A DNA stretch of 46,579 nt, from contig NW_014577657.1 in assembly GCF_000485595.1 (NCBI RefSeq), forward strand, positions 128,386 through 174,964, read 5' to 3'. This document shows positions 11,576-22,419 of this stretch, piece after piece. The notes beneath the pieces are model-generated. The model did not search any database. It was not told where the DNA came from and saw only the letters and a program-made list of their open reading frames with translations. The first letter of the stretch is position 1; every line of letters starts with the position of its first letter. The position numbers were made by a program, and so were the translations under genes. The stretch comes from Priapulus caudatus. Its lineage: Eukaryota > Priapulida > Priapulimorpha > Priapulimorphida > Priapulidae.

Positions 11576-12508
11576 ATGCTGATGTGGGATGCTGATGTTC
11601 CCGGAGAGCTGATAGCACCACCTCTGATCATAGGTGATGCACAAAGTTTATCGGTCACCCCATACAAAGTAGATGTGCTGCACTGTGACAAGCCCAAGCC
11701 GCAGCCAACCCAGAGGACAGAGGACTTCACCATCAACGAGGTGGGAGTCTCTGGCTCATATCAGCTGACACAGCTGGGATGGGTTGACGCCTCTTTTCTA
11801 TCCAGGATGAAAGACGGCAGACATTCCAGCCAAATCCCTGGTTGGGCAGGCTACAACTCACTGCTGTCTACAAACCAGTCCGTGACCAGGGTTGGAGCTT
11901 TACTACTACTGCCAGAGGTGGCACACGAGTGGCCGACCCTACTGACTGTGATCATGCAAGCAAGTCAGCTGAGGTACTTGGCAGTTGGTGAAGATCATCC
12001 GACGGTCATTTCATTTGACATGGATCTCTACGAAAAGGTGGTGCAACTGCTAGATGCCAGGCCTGACTTGAAGCACACCGTTGTCCCCAGACTGGGCGAA
12101 CTACACGTCGTCATGGCTGCTCTGCGAGCTCTCGGAGCCCCCATGGAAAACTCCGGCATAGATGATGCCTGGATGGAAGCTGATGTCTATGGTTCTGCCA
12201 CAACAAGACAAATCCTGAAATGCACACACTACGAGCGTGCTTTCCGTGCCCACATCTATTCATATATAGCACTCTATGAGATGGCACTGGAGGAGTTCTT
12301 CACGGACAACCCACAACTGAAAGACATCTGCTTAGAAGCTGCCTGCTCTGAGGGGAACAAATGCACAAAGGCTGAATCCGTGAAACATGTATGCTGCCAT
12401 GTATTGACAAGGCAAAGTTGATACACCTCCTTGAGAAGCTGGGAACAGCAGAACCACCCGATGAAGATCAGCAGCAGCAGCTGCATGATGCAAGTGTTCT
12501 GCAGCGAG
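11552..12508 (+). pseudogene. 5' part of a transposon-borne multi-copy invertebrate gene (broken)
   Basis: The frame is open from 11552 to 12421 (289 codons). It then shifts near 12390, and reading continues as IDKAKLIHLLEKLGTAEPPD to about 12508, where the retroelement interrupts. Segments such as GWAGYNSLLS, SFDMDLYEKVVQLL, RLGELHVVMAALRALG and VYGSATTRQILKCTHYERAF match a family I recall as high-copy 'uncharacterized protein' in corals and other marine invertebrates. The first ATG lies inside the left TIR, so the usual N-terminal region is absent. No function is established. The continuation lies at 15500-16580. Confidence 0.65.
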
Positions 12509-12639
12509 GTTTTATTCGGTCCTAGTACTGGGCTGTGCCAATACACTGAATCCCCACTGCTAACTTCTGATCTTTTGCTCTTTTATTACTGGTAGAGGAA
12601 ACGCATCGGATCTCGTAATTGAGTTTAAACGTCTCTAAT

Positions 12640-12981
12640 CTATACACATTTTCCATTCGCCAGTCTTTTTCTTAACAAGAAGGACCCCTGATCGAACTCG
12701 ATTGACGGTCTAATTAATCCTGCCTTTAATAAAGCTTAAACCTGGTTGTCTACTTCCTTTTGCTGAGAAATTGACATACGATACGGAGATGTTTTGAACG
12801 GTAAATTGGTTCCAGTATCAATTTTCATTTTGTATAATTTTGTACGACTTAACTCGGCATCTGTATGCGCGAACGTTGATCTATGTGCCTTTAAGAATGT
12901 TAAGAGTCGTGCTCTGTGTTGCGGATTAGTTAAGTGCTTAACTAATGAATCGTAATCAAATTGTTTCTCTCTTATGCTCAT
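12640..12981 (-). pseudogene. Reverse transcriptase N-terminal fragment (copy A)
   Basis: YKMKIDTGTNLPFKTSPYRM and KEVDNQV are the pre-finger block of gypsy-type RT. The VKKK and CID..RRLN motifs follow after a frameshift. The catalytic YXDD region is absent because of the internal deletion. Confidence 0.75.
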
Positions 12982-13168
12982 CGTGATTCTGCGTGTTAGC
13001 AGGTTTCATATTTCTATCTGCCTGCCGATGCAAGTGGCTATACTCCTTTTGCCTAATTCCATTAATCGACCGACGCTGTGCTCGATCGCCCGTAGTGCGT
13101 AGTGGAATCCTACGTTTCCTTAGCACGACAGACTTTCTACTACGCATTGCGAGTGGCTCTACAATCGC

Positions 13169-13810
13169 TTAAGTTGCCTTACGCGACAAGTGAACGCGTG
13201 AAGCTGATGCATTCGCTGACACATACATGCTGACGCAATGTATGCTTCCAATCTTTGTCACCCAATATACAGCTGGTACGACCTGCAGTCCCGGATAACG
13301 ATGGCAGATCTTGAGTGCTGCCGATTGCTGCACTAGAACATTTGTTCCCACTAGCAAATTCCCACTTACTAAACATTCGCAGTGAATCGTTTCAAAAGGC
13401 TTGATCCACCTGTAGCGTTGCACCACTGCTACACTGAGTGGTGGTAACGATTTGCCCCTTGCCTTACGACCAAATATAGGAATAACACTATTTCCTATCG
13501 ACAGGCATGCGTTATCAAAATCGACACTTGCATTTGTATGCTTGAGAAAATCCGCGCCTATAATCACTTGTGTTGGGAACCCCTTGATAATATACATGGT
13601 ACAGTTAAACGTAACTCTGCCTATTTTAATGGGTATGGTGACGCTTCCCTTAACTTCTACACGTTGCCCTGTGACGGATTATAAGTCCGCTGTAACTGCA
13701 CTACAGAAATTCGCAGTATCTGTAACACGCTCTGGCAGTCTTTGCCAAATCGCTTCATCTAAAAGGGTACACTCGGATCCCGTATCTATTAGTGCTGTAA
13801 GTGTAATCCC
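13169..13810 (-). pseudogene. Retroelement aspartic protease region (copy A)
   Basis: The active-site motif LIDTGSECTLL is encoded at about 13761-13793 on the minus strand. QVIIGADFLKHTNASVDF (second protease motif, 'GADFL') follows in the open frame 13597-13169. A frameshift separates the two parts. Confidence 0.75.
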
Positions 13811-13994
13811 GGATACTCGAATCTCGCAGCACGGCATTGCGGTTATCGATCTATCAGCCGTGGATGACGGTACGCTTAAACTTTATTCGTCACTATGGAC
13901 GTGATGATTGTGTATACGTCTGCGTATAAACATTTCTCGGTCCAAAACTGATTGTTTCACAGCTAATTCGATCGCGTCCTGTAATTTGCATACT

Positions 13995-14393
13995 TTATGT
14001 GACAATAATAGCTTCTGTATAGCTACGCTGTTGAGCCCGTCCAAAAATATGTCCGTAAGACGTTTTTGACTTAATTCCTGATAAACTTGGTGGGGGAATC
14101 GCTATTTCCGCTAGATGGATTAGTTGGTCTGCATAAGTTCGTATTTCCTCATGTTGATTTTGACGAAAACTTTTTAATTTGATATTCGCTATTAATCCCT
14201 TCAACGGATTTGTAAATCGTGTGCATAAAGCTTCGTAAAAACTCGGCCAAAAAATTTCGGGCGTCTTCGAGAGTAGATGGCGCGTGAAGTCAGCAGCAGG
14301 CCCGTGCAATGTGCTTATAGCAAAATTCACAAGTTTGCTATCAGATAATTTTAATTGAATTCGAGACCATGTTAAGGCTGCTTGCCATTGCAT
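13995..14393 (-). pseudogene. Retroelement gag capsid region (copy A)
   Basis: This is a 132-codon open frame with W..FYEALCTRFTNPLK, RQNQHEEIRTYADQLIHLAE and an upstream WQAALTWSRIQL segment. These match the retrotransposon gag family. The last residues are shifted out of frame. Confidence 0.75.
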
Positions 14394-15116
14394 AAAGGTG
14401 GGTACACCTTTATGTTCTTAAAGTTCTTTCCTCGAAAATTTTGGCATTTCTCGACGCAATTCCGAAACTCGTGTGCTATGAGCAAAACAGTTTACCACAC
14501 TGTCGAGTAATGGGTTAACCGCTTCACTAAAACACGTGCCATCGTTTCTATAACCGAGAAATTCATAGTAGTAATTTTTTAAGCTTCGTGGCATGCATTG
14601 GAAGCCCTGCAGCTTATGGGCACATACAAATGTATACTGGTAATTTTCACCTGCAACGAGTTACCTCTCTTTCCGCGAGTCACTCACGCAAGATACGCGA
14701 CACTAGAGTGTAACTCTTTTTGTGTGACAATGCTGAATGCTCTGACTAATCGTACGTGTTTAGACCGTTGTTGTCGGCACAACGGAGCTATATATTCTAC
14801 GTGAACTCGATCGTGACCGCTCGGTGACTGACGACCTGACGCGATGCTTTGGCCGTGGCGGGAAGTGTGACTCCGCGCTATCTATATTATATCTCTCCGC
14901 GGCTTTGTGTAGGCATAAGGACGTCAAACGGTGAGCAGCAGCTTGCTGCTGTCTATTCCGTAACGCAGCGACGACATAGCAACTGATTACGACAATGGGA
15001 CAAGGCGCTGTAATTACCATCGGTTATTGGGGGGATTGTGACGCGAACACGCCAATATTGAAGTCAGAGAATTACATACGCGCTATAATCATGTAGCGTA
15101 GCAGCTATAGGCGCTT

Positions 15117-15117
15117 A

Positions 15118-15152
<35 letters not shown>

Positions 15153-15157
15153 TATAT
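15117..15157. repeat. (ATT)n microsatellite
   Basis: This is a short trinucleotide run directly before a tiny palindromic element. Copy B has a shorter imperfect version at 25408-25450. Confidence 0.9.
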
Positions 15158-15197
15158 CAAGAGTCCATAATAGAAAATTTTCTATTATGGACTATTG
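15158..15197. mobile_element. Tiny CARGAG palindromic element in retroelement copy A (40 bp)
   Basis: The arms are CAAGAGTCCATAATAGAAAA and TTTTCTATTATGGACTATTG. The 7-bp ATTATAT lies on both sides. The same insertion is present in copy B at 25452-25490, so it predates the duplication of this segment. Confidence 0.7.
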
Positions 15198-15386
15198 ATT
15201 ATATCTTAGGATTGTGGACCTGCGCGCACTTCTCTATCTTCACTATACCCTCAACACATGGCTCACGACGACTCCCTGTAACGGCGAGAGATCATTGAAA
15301 TGAGGTATGAAACGTTTATGTCGCCTGTCGGAGACGGAGGAGAATTAGAGGAAATAGAATACGTTACATGAAGATATCGATGTTAC

Positions 15387-15444
<58 letters not shown>

Positions 15445-15469
15445 NNNNNNNNNNNNNNNNNNNNNNNNN
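15445..15469. other. Assembly gap of 25 N inside a (GA)n run
   Basis: (GA)n from about 15390 runs into 25 undetermined bases. The true length of missing sequence is unknown. Copy B has more than 200 bp of GA-rich sequence at the matching position. Confidence 0.98.
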
Positions 15470-15499
15470 GGGAGGATAAGATCCTATCCAATATCAGAT

Positions 15500-16580
15500 C
15501 AGAGATGAACACCAAGCACAACACATCCAAATGAGAACGGGTCCTTTCCACCACCAAAACGAAGGCTGATCTGACTGAGTATCTGGCAAGCAAATAACCC
15601 TGGAGTACAACAGAGACTCGCCAAAGGCTGGTATCGCAATTGCTGTCAGGACGCTACTAGGGATCAATAGCGCGCCTGCTACATTGAGGACAACCAATCA
15701 CGAGAAGAGCGGACACAACTCTGATCTATCCATGCAGTGCTGGCATTCACAGAAAGAGACCCACCTGAAGCAGATGGTGGTCTCTCCGCAGACAGTGTAG
15801 TTCTGGTGCTGGTCATTAGCAGCATTTTTATGACCTTCTGCTGATAAAGACACGTCCATGTCGATGGCGTTCCGGAGTGGTTCCAAGTGGCAGGGCAATA
15901 TGGACAGATTCTAGGTCGAGAAAGAGCAATAGGGCTTTGCCAGCATTCCACGGCCATTCACCGGGGTCATAACAACAGCTGGAAGGCTTCTCTCGCATAC
16001 GCAAGCAACCTGCTGGAAGCTACCTCAAGTCAGGCCGAGAGTCATCAATGTGCTCTACAAGATGCCCTTCAGCATTGCACACGAAGTCACTGACGAAACT
16101 GCGTCCAACCGCTGCGCTACCCATTCGTCCTGTGCTGCGCATTACGCACCAAAAAAGGCATCCAGATGCGAGCTGCCCTGAGCTGCAATGGCATCTATTC
16201 TGCTAACATATGGGCTGAAAGTGCAAGCTGGCCCCCACCCTGTGTGCCTCAAGCACACTATCCACAGCGCGTCAGATCCAGGCGCACAGATGGGGTCAGG
16301 CAAGGCTATTGCTCAGCAGCAGTTCCTGATCTGCTGCAGCCTGCTTCTACAAGGACACTCATCTGATTCAGGTGAAACCGCCAATCAACAAGCTGAGTCC
16401 TCCAGCGCCCAAGGCATTCATTGAGAATGGGAATGCCAGTTGCAGAGGCAGACTGTTCAACAATCGTCGATGCTCTTTGGCAGTCCAATTAACTTATCAA
16501 TGCACATACTCTGGCCAGTGCAGGCATCTCTGTGCCGGCTAGAATGACTTGGACTCTATGAATCGAGCATGTTGCCGGAC
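15500..16580 (+). pseudogene. 3' part of the transposon-borne gene (many frameshifts)
   Basis: Read across all three plus frames, the segment follows the C-terminal half of the same multi-copy family as 11552-12508. Its order is a DLTEYLA-like block, ADTTLIYHA (about 15709), VVFS.D..VLVLVIS (about 15780), a degenerate FTG..T block (about 15956), a PELRWHLF-like block (about 16180) and APKAFIE (about 16407). It ends in a Cys-rich tail with CRGR and RCSL. The EADT, D.DV and TG.D spacing in the family suggests a PIN/FEN1-like nuclease fold, and the tail suggests a CXC-type zinc-binding motif. Both are inferences. No frame stays open for more than about 80 codons. Confidence 0.55.
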
Positions 16581-16964
16581 GTCAGGTGACAGTGAGATGA
16601 TGTTGAAGTTGTAAAGATTCTGCGTACTATATACAAAGATTTGCTGATATCGACACGCATTATTTGTCATCTAATCAATGAATATTGATTAGTTTTGAAA
16701 GAAGCTGCCTAGACAAGCTAGAGGTTGACTTGCCTACATGTAGAATTCTGATCCATTAGAACATTTATTATAAATAAAAGAAATATGCTAATCTGCCTTG
16801 TGGGTTATGGTTTAGCTGTATTTACTTTGTACTCACTGGCTTCGCCTCACCCCTGAAAAATGTATGTTAGGCTGCCTTTGAAAATATGATCCTAGCGCAC
16901 CTGAATGCTGAATATTGAAAACACGCCATTTTAAAGCGGCATTTTGCGAAAAATCCTAAGATGC

Positions 16965-17653
16965 CGCTATGCATGCCTTCCGCAACTTGTAAACATTGTT
17001 TCTGATTGCCTATACTATACGCAGAATTTCCGAAAATGTATAGGGTTTCTAAATCCCCCAACAAGTTCACCGAAATTACACAATGAACTTGACTAATTGC
17101 TTCTCGAGCGGCGGAACGTATTCTAAAGAAATGAAAGTAGCTCGTATAAATACGAATAGAGTGTGTGGTTTGAGCAGCAGGCTTGTCTACAGTTGATGAG
17201 TTAGTTAATTTCGCTGAAAAAATGGGGTCTTTCTTTTCGAGATTTGGGGGGGGGGGTAATCTCCGAAAACGAAGACGCGCTATTATTGCAGAATCGGGTC
17301 GTTGTTGTATCAGGTACTACAGATATGTATCCCCGAGGCAGTTTTAGTGTTAGTATACGTTTATATTTTTATAAGGCGGTATGGTTTAGGGTTGGGTTAG
17401 TGTTAGGACACTTTGTAATACATGTCTGGTACACCCTTTGTTATACATATATGTACTTCGGTACATATCTGTACCTGATACGACAAACCGACCCCTTGAT
17501 GCGCTATATTTTCGATATGTAAAGATCATGTTGTGAAACACCAATTAACGAAGATTTTTAAGCTGGGCTCTCAACGTATACTTTTTCGAGAGGTCTTTGT
17601 TCTAGGTCTTAGGTCTAGGTCTTTCGTTTCGAGGTCTTTGTTTCGATACTACC
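16965..17653. repeat. Right TIR of the 6.6 kb element
   Basis: This is the inverse of 11062-11575 with indels. It is longer because a short TIR element (17296-17494) has inserted into it. The poly-G block at 17247-17256 mirrors the poly-C block of the left TIR. Confidence 0.8.
17296..17494. mobile_element. Short TIR element 1 (about 0.2 kb) nested in the right TIR
   Basis: The left end GGGTCGTTGTTGTATCAGG is mirrored by CCTGATACGACAAACCGACC at the right. It is absent from the left TIR of the host element, so it inserted later. The interior includes a degenerate TTAGGG-like stretch (about 17386-17406). Confidence 0.7.
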
Positions 17654-17681
17654 TTAGGCGGAACAATACTACGCGCAGATG

Positions 17682-17891
17682 GGGTCGTTGTCGTATCAGC
17701 GTACTACAGATATTACCGAGTAGTTAGATGTTTAATATTATGTTTTACATAATTTTATATGAGGTAGTTTAGGTTAGGGTTAGTGTTAGGGTTAGGGACA
17801 CTTGCTGTAGTATCTAGTCTGGTACAACTTTGGTGTATACCATATATTACCGTCAGGTACATATCGTATTACCTTATAACGACAACGAACC
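17682..17891. mobile_element. Short TIR element 2, same family
   Basis: It begins GGGTCGTTGTCGTATCAG and ends ...AACGACAACGAACC. The interior has about four TTAGGG-like units (17768-17804). CCTTGATGC follows the right end in both family members, so the true boundary may be a few bases further out. Confidence 0.65.
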
Positions 17892-17980
17892 TTGATGCAA
17901 TACTAGGCACCAGCGGCTTTGTTATAAATTCCGGCCGCCGCGGTGAACGTGTTGACATGTGCCGATGAGTCATCAGCTGT

Positions 17981-18930
17981 TGGGGTCCATACCTAGTGTG
18001 TCCCGTTACCATATGTGTGCCCATACAGTGTACTATGTGTCCGCAGTACCCAGGTACCTATGTGTCCCGTACCCTATGTGTCCCAGTACTCCCAGGTACC
18101 TATGTGTCCGCGGACCTTAGTTCGCGCGGTACCTATTTTCCCGGTACCTATGTTCCAAGTACGCTATGTGTCCGTACCTTATGTTTCCCGGTACCTAGGT
18201 ATCCGCGGTACTCTATGGTCCCGGTACGTTATATCCGCAGTACCCCAGCCCTATTGTCCCGGTACCTATGTTTCCCGTACCTATGTCCCCATCATTAAAA
18301 GGGGGACTATAAAGTCATGAGAGAAAAAACTATGCTCCAATATGTCTCCCTTAAAAATGTCTTTTAATACAAATGAAATAATACTGGAATTACAGCACTT
18401 AACCTCTTAAATACGGGACTCAAAATTCTTATTAACACAAACAAAAAAATTCTGAAATCTCAAACTTAAATTCGCATCATTATAATAATATTAAAATATA
18501 ATGAAGTTAATAAAAGTCTGAATAAAACGATAATGGAAAATTAACATTTATAATCGATATAGTAGAAATGTATATATCTATGGCTATATACCATGGCAGT
18601 TACTTTTGCATGGTTTGTCCCCGCTTAATGCAAAAATGTGAACTGAACTGCATTTTTTTTATTTGAAAAATTAACTAGGCAAAAACATTTAATTGTTGTT
18701 AATTAATTTTTGCAGACGTAACAGCCTAGGCGCTAATCCTTAAATACCTTTGTTCGTTACTGGGAAACATAAGTACCGACACATAGGTACCTGGTGACTG
18801 GACACATAGGTAGGACACATAGTGCCTTGGATACTGGGACACATAGTACCGGACACCTAAGTGCCTGATAGCTGGACACATTAGTAACCGGAACCATAGT
18901 ACCTGGTACGACACATAAGGTAGGACCCCA
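17981..18930. mobile_element. Foldback element with minisatellite arms
   Basis: The left arm (about 17981-18300) is a tandem array of about 18-bp units near CCCGGTACCTATGTGTCC. The right arm (about 18760-18930) is the same unit in inverse orientation (GGACACATAGGTACC). They are separated by about 450 bp of AT-rich DNA. The outermost bases, TGGGGTCC and GGACCCCA, are inverted copies. Terminal repeats made of tandem units are the hallmark of foldback elements. No transposase is present, and no target duplication is clear. Confidence 0.6.
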
Positions 18931-19109
18931 TCCCCCCTGTACTACTGCGATGGCATCATCTCTGCTATGGCGCAGTAAACCTATTTTCGTCGCCACATTA
19001 ACCCCGCCATATTCAAGTCGATTACCACCGGTAATTTAATCGGCTTGTCAGTCTCACTGAGTGATTACAAACATACATTTATAAATCAAGACACCAATGT
19101 AAACGAGAA

Positions 19110-21102
19110 TAGTGACGCTGAACATGTACGCGCTGTGTTACATAAACGTACCTGCCCTGAGATGGAGATCGAATGAAGACGGTCATGGGAGAGTATCAGG
19201 GCAGTAGGAAGGAGGATGAGCAGGAGGAGGAGGGGAGAAGGTGATGGAGTAGGGAGGAGAGGCAGCGAGAAAGGTGATGGAGAATCGAGTGAAGACGTCC
19301 TGGAGGAGCATAGAGGGCAGAGGAGGAGGAGGAGGGGGAGAAGGTGATGGACGTAGGGAAGAGGGGAAGAGAGGAGCGGAGACAGTAATGAATCGAATGA
19401 AAGACGGTCATGGAGGGAGGAGTAGGGGCAGAGGAGGAGAGGAGGAGAAAGAGGAGAGAAGTGAGGAGTAGGGGGAGTGAGAGAAGGCAGAGAAGGTGAG
19501 AAATCGAATGAAGACGTCATGAAGAGAAGTAAGGGGGCAGAGAGAGGAGGAGGAAGAGTGATGAGTAGGGGAGAGGAGAAGGAGAGAGAATGATGATAGG
19601 GAGAAGAGGAGGAGAGGGAGAAGGTGATGAGTAGGGGAGGCCTGGAAGGAGAAGGTAGAAGTAATGGAGGAGGAAGGGAGAATGTGATAGAGGAGAAAAG
19701 GAGATAAAGGAGGAGGAGGGGAGAAGTGATGGAGAGGAGTAGAGGTAGGGACAGCCTTCTCACATCTGCTCATCTAATCACTGTCTCCTCCTCCTCCCCT
19801 CCTCTCCTGCTGTCCCTAACTCTCCTCTATACCTTCCCCCTCATCCTCTCCTCCTCCTCCACGCTAATCCAACACCTTCTCCCTCCTTCTCACTGCGCTC
19901 CTACATTGCCTGCCCCCTCGCCGCCTCCCTACTCCAACACACGTCTCCTCTCCTCGCTCCTCTCTCCTCCCTCATCGCCACTACTCCAACACCTTCTCTC
20001 CTGCCCCTTCCTCGCTGCTCCTACTCCTCCATCACCTTCTCCGCCTCTCCTCCTCCTCCTCCACTACCCAACACTTCTCCTCCTCCTCCTCGCTCCCGCT
20101 TCCGCCTACTCCAAGCACCGCCCCCCCCCCCCGGCCCCCGCGCGCTCCTGCGTCTCCTTCTCCTCCTCCTCCTCATCCACCTATCATCCAACACCTTCTC
20201 CCCTCATCCTCCTCTCGCTCACCTCCCTCCCGCTCCCCTACTCCATCACTTCTCTCCTCCTTCCTCCTCCTCCTCCTCCTCTCTGCCCCCTCATCTCCTC
20301 CATGACGCTCTCATTCGATCTCCATCACCGTTCTCCGCTCCTAACCTCTTCTCGCCTCCCTCCCCCCCTCCTCCTCTCGTCCTCGCTCCCCTACCCACCC
20401 TTCTTCGCTCTCCTCCTCCTCCTGCCTCCTGCCCCTGCTACTGCCCATGCCCTCTTTCATTCGATCTCTCCATCACTTCTCGCTCGGCTCCTCCTCCTTC
20501 CTCGCCTCCTCCTCATCATCGCTCCCCCTACTGCCATCACCTTCTCTCCCCGCCTCGCTCCTACTCTCCTTCTGCCCCTACTCCTCCACATGACGTCTCA
20601 TTCGACTCCAATACTTATTCCCTCTTCCTCCCTCCTCCACCTCCTCCTCCTCCTCCTCTTCCCCACCTACTCCATTAACTCTTCTCCCTCGCGCCCCATC
20701 GCTTCTCTTCCTCCTCCTGCCCCCCTACTGCCTCCCTTCATGACCCTCTTCATTCGACTCTATCCCGCTTTTCGTTCTTCCTCTCCGCCTCCTCCCTCTA
20801 TCCTCCCCTCCTCTCCTCCCTCCCTGCCTCCTCGCCCATCCCCTCCTCCTCCTCCCCTCCTCCGCTCCCTCTAACTCCCCATCACCCTTCTCCCTCTCCT
20901 CCTTCTCACTGCCTCCTCCTCCTCCTCCCCCTGCCCCTACTCCTCCATGACCGTCTTCATTCGATTCCATCTCAGGGCAGGTACGTTTTATGTAAACACA
21001 GGGTACATATATGCTGAGAAGATACAGGTCTGGTACACCTAGCTGCGTATACATATACGTACCTCGCGTACATATCTGTAGTACCTGATACGACAACGAC
21101 CC
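19110..21102. repeat. Inverted purine/pyrimidine minisatellite with strand switch
   Basis: From about 19160 to 19755 the plus strand is a GGAG-rich minisatellite. From about 19785 to 20960 it is the CTCC-rich complement. Each arm contains a recurring box with CGAATGAAGAC about every 110 bp (left: 19170, 19283, 19394, 19505), or its inverse about every 150 bp on the right. Outside both arms, ACGTACCTGCCCTGAGATGG and its inverse define a longer inverted repeat. The right end has the same TACCTGATACGACAACGACC terminus as the short TIR elements at 17296 and 17682. Long ORFs here are low-complexity artefacts. Confidence 0.75.
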
Positions 21103-22419
21103 ATTCAGTCATAGTAACAATGGCTGTCATAGTGACGATGGCTGTATCATAGCGTCCTATCCGAGTCGAGCATTAGGGCTTCGTTAAGCGTGATCAAACT
21201 GTGATCAGCAGGGATTGGCACTTAAACGTCCCAATTGTGAGAATAGCCAGATGCTGAGGAATTCGTCGATCTGCTGATCTCCCCGGCTTCCACCACGTTG
21301 ATGTGCGGTTTGTCCATCCCGCTGGGCTCAACGGCTGGCACATAGAGCGTTGAGAGCTGCAGACGATGATGTCGGTAGATTGAAACGTGTGTTATTATCT
21401 TTGTCAGGTAACGTTTCTAGCACGCGAGTTATTAACAAGCTGCTCCTTGCACGACTCATGGAACTAACGTTCCTCGTCTAATCATTATATTAGTCGTTAT
21501 TATCGGTGTAGTGCCTTCTGCACTCAGCATGTCAACTATAGCGAGATATAAGTTTTTAACTATGAGCTCTTTTCCATACATATATGTAGACTAAATTCTA
21601 TGGGTCACTACGTTACAACGTATATACCGTTTTATGATATTAAACACATAGCACGTCCTATCGACGAGAATATATGACCGCGGTTAAGATACAATTTTTA
21701 TTGAACTCGTCCTTGTCTCTACGCGTGTGCCGAGCACACCTATTCGCGTAAATCACGCCTGCTGAGTTTACATAAATGAATACCCAGACAACAATAACAC
21801 GTGCAGTTCTGTAGGCTTGTGAAACAATCATATGTCGGCATCAAATCTGTCAAAATTTGGTTCTCATAACTAGCCTCGAAATATCATAATATGTACTTTG
21901 GGTATAACGTGAATACATTAGGCAGTGAGACTAACTGTGTATGAGGATGGATGGGTGGATAATGGAATTTAGAGTAACTTTCTGTGTATTTCGGGTAGTC
22001 CTTTTGACTCCGACAGTCCCGCACTTAAAACACGTACACATCTCGCGGTGCTACCTGTTCCGGTACACGACGGCGCGAGACCGGTGGCTAAAAATCTGCT
22101 CTTCTAGGTTGTGAGTCTGGGGATTACCAGGTACCCGATACATTCCTCCCTTGTCGTGAGGATAACCCAGCGATTAGGGGGGGGGGGCGGATCGCCCGCC
22201 GTTACTTCGATTGTCTACGGCCAATACAATCATCAAATTACTACTCGCTGCGTGCGCGCCCCCGCGGCGCATTCCGCTGCTCTGCTATTTCACTGTTACA
22301 CGGCTCTGTCTGCTTCGTTCAAACACAGTCCCCCAGAAACAACCTTCCTCTTGGACTAGCTTGTACCGTGTAAAGTTAAGCCGCAGATTCGCCTCTCAAA
22401 GGTGAATCTCTAATTTCTG
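21103..22419. other. Unassigned region before retroelement copy B
   Basis: No gene is recognised. The part next to copy B (about 22010-22419) may hold the 3' end of the retroelement, including a purine run at 22180-22191. I could not pair it with an upstream LTR. Confidence 0.4.

Larger units (their letters stand above)
12509..15444 (-). mobile_element. Ty3/gypsy-type retroelement fragment, copy A
   Basis: Read on the minus strand, it contains gag capsid, aspartic protease and the first part of reverse transcriptase, then jumps to the integrase C-terminal region. The rest of RT, RNase H and the integrase core are missing. It is cut at 12509 within the integrase tail (HSPVLGPNKT). Copy B (22420-25680) has the same RT-to-integrase junction. 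Frames are broken repeatedly by single-base indels. No LTR pair was identified. The upstream end runs into (GA)n and the assembly gap. Confidence 0.8.
11062..17653 (+). mobile_element. 6.6 kb long-TIR DNA element with about 10-bp target duplication
   Basis: The termini are GGTAGTATCG at 11062 and CGATACTACC at 17653. The left TIR is about 11062-11575 and the right TIR about 16965-17653. The flanks TTAGCGGAAC (left) and TTAGGCGGAAC (right) differ by one base and look like a 10-11 bp target-site duplication. Long TIRs with 9-11 bp duplications are typical of Mutator-like elements, but no MULE transposase is visible. The interior carries a broken gene (11552-12508 and 15500-16580), interrupted by retroelement copy A and an assembly gap. 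Confidence 0.75.

Noticed and set aside
19726-20874. A 382-codon open frame on the plus strand
   Set aside because: It is Ser/Pro/Leu-rich low-complexity translation of a CTCC-rich minisatellite, with open frames on the other strand as well.
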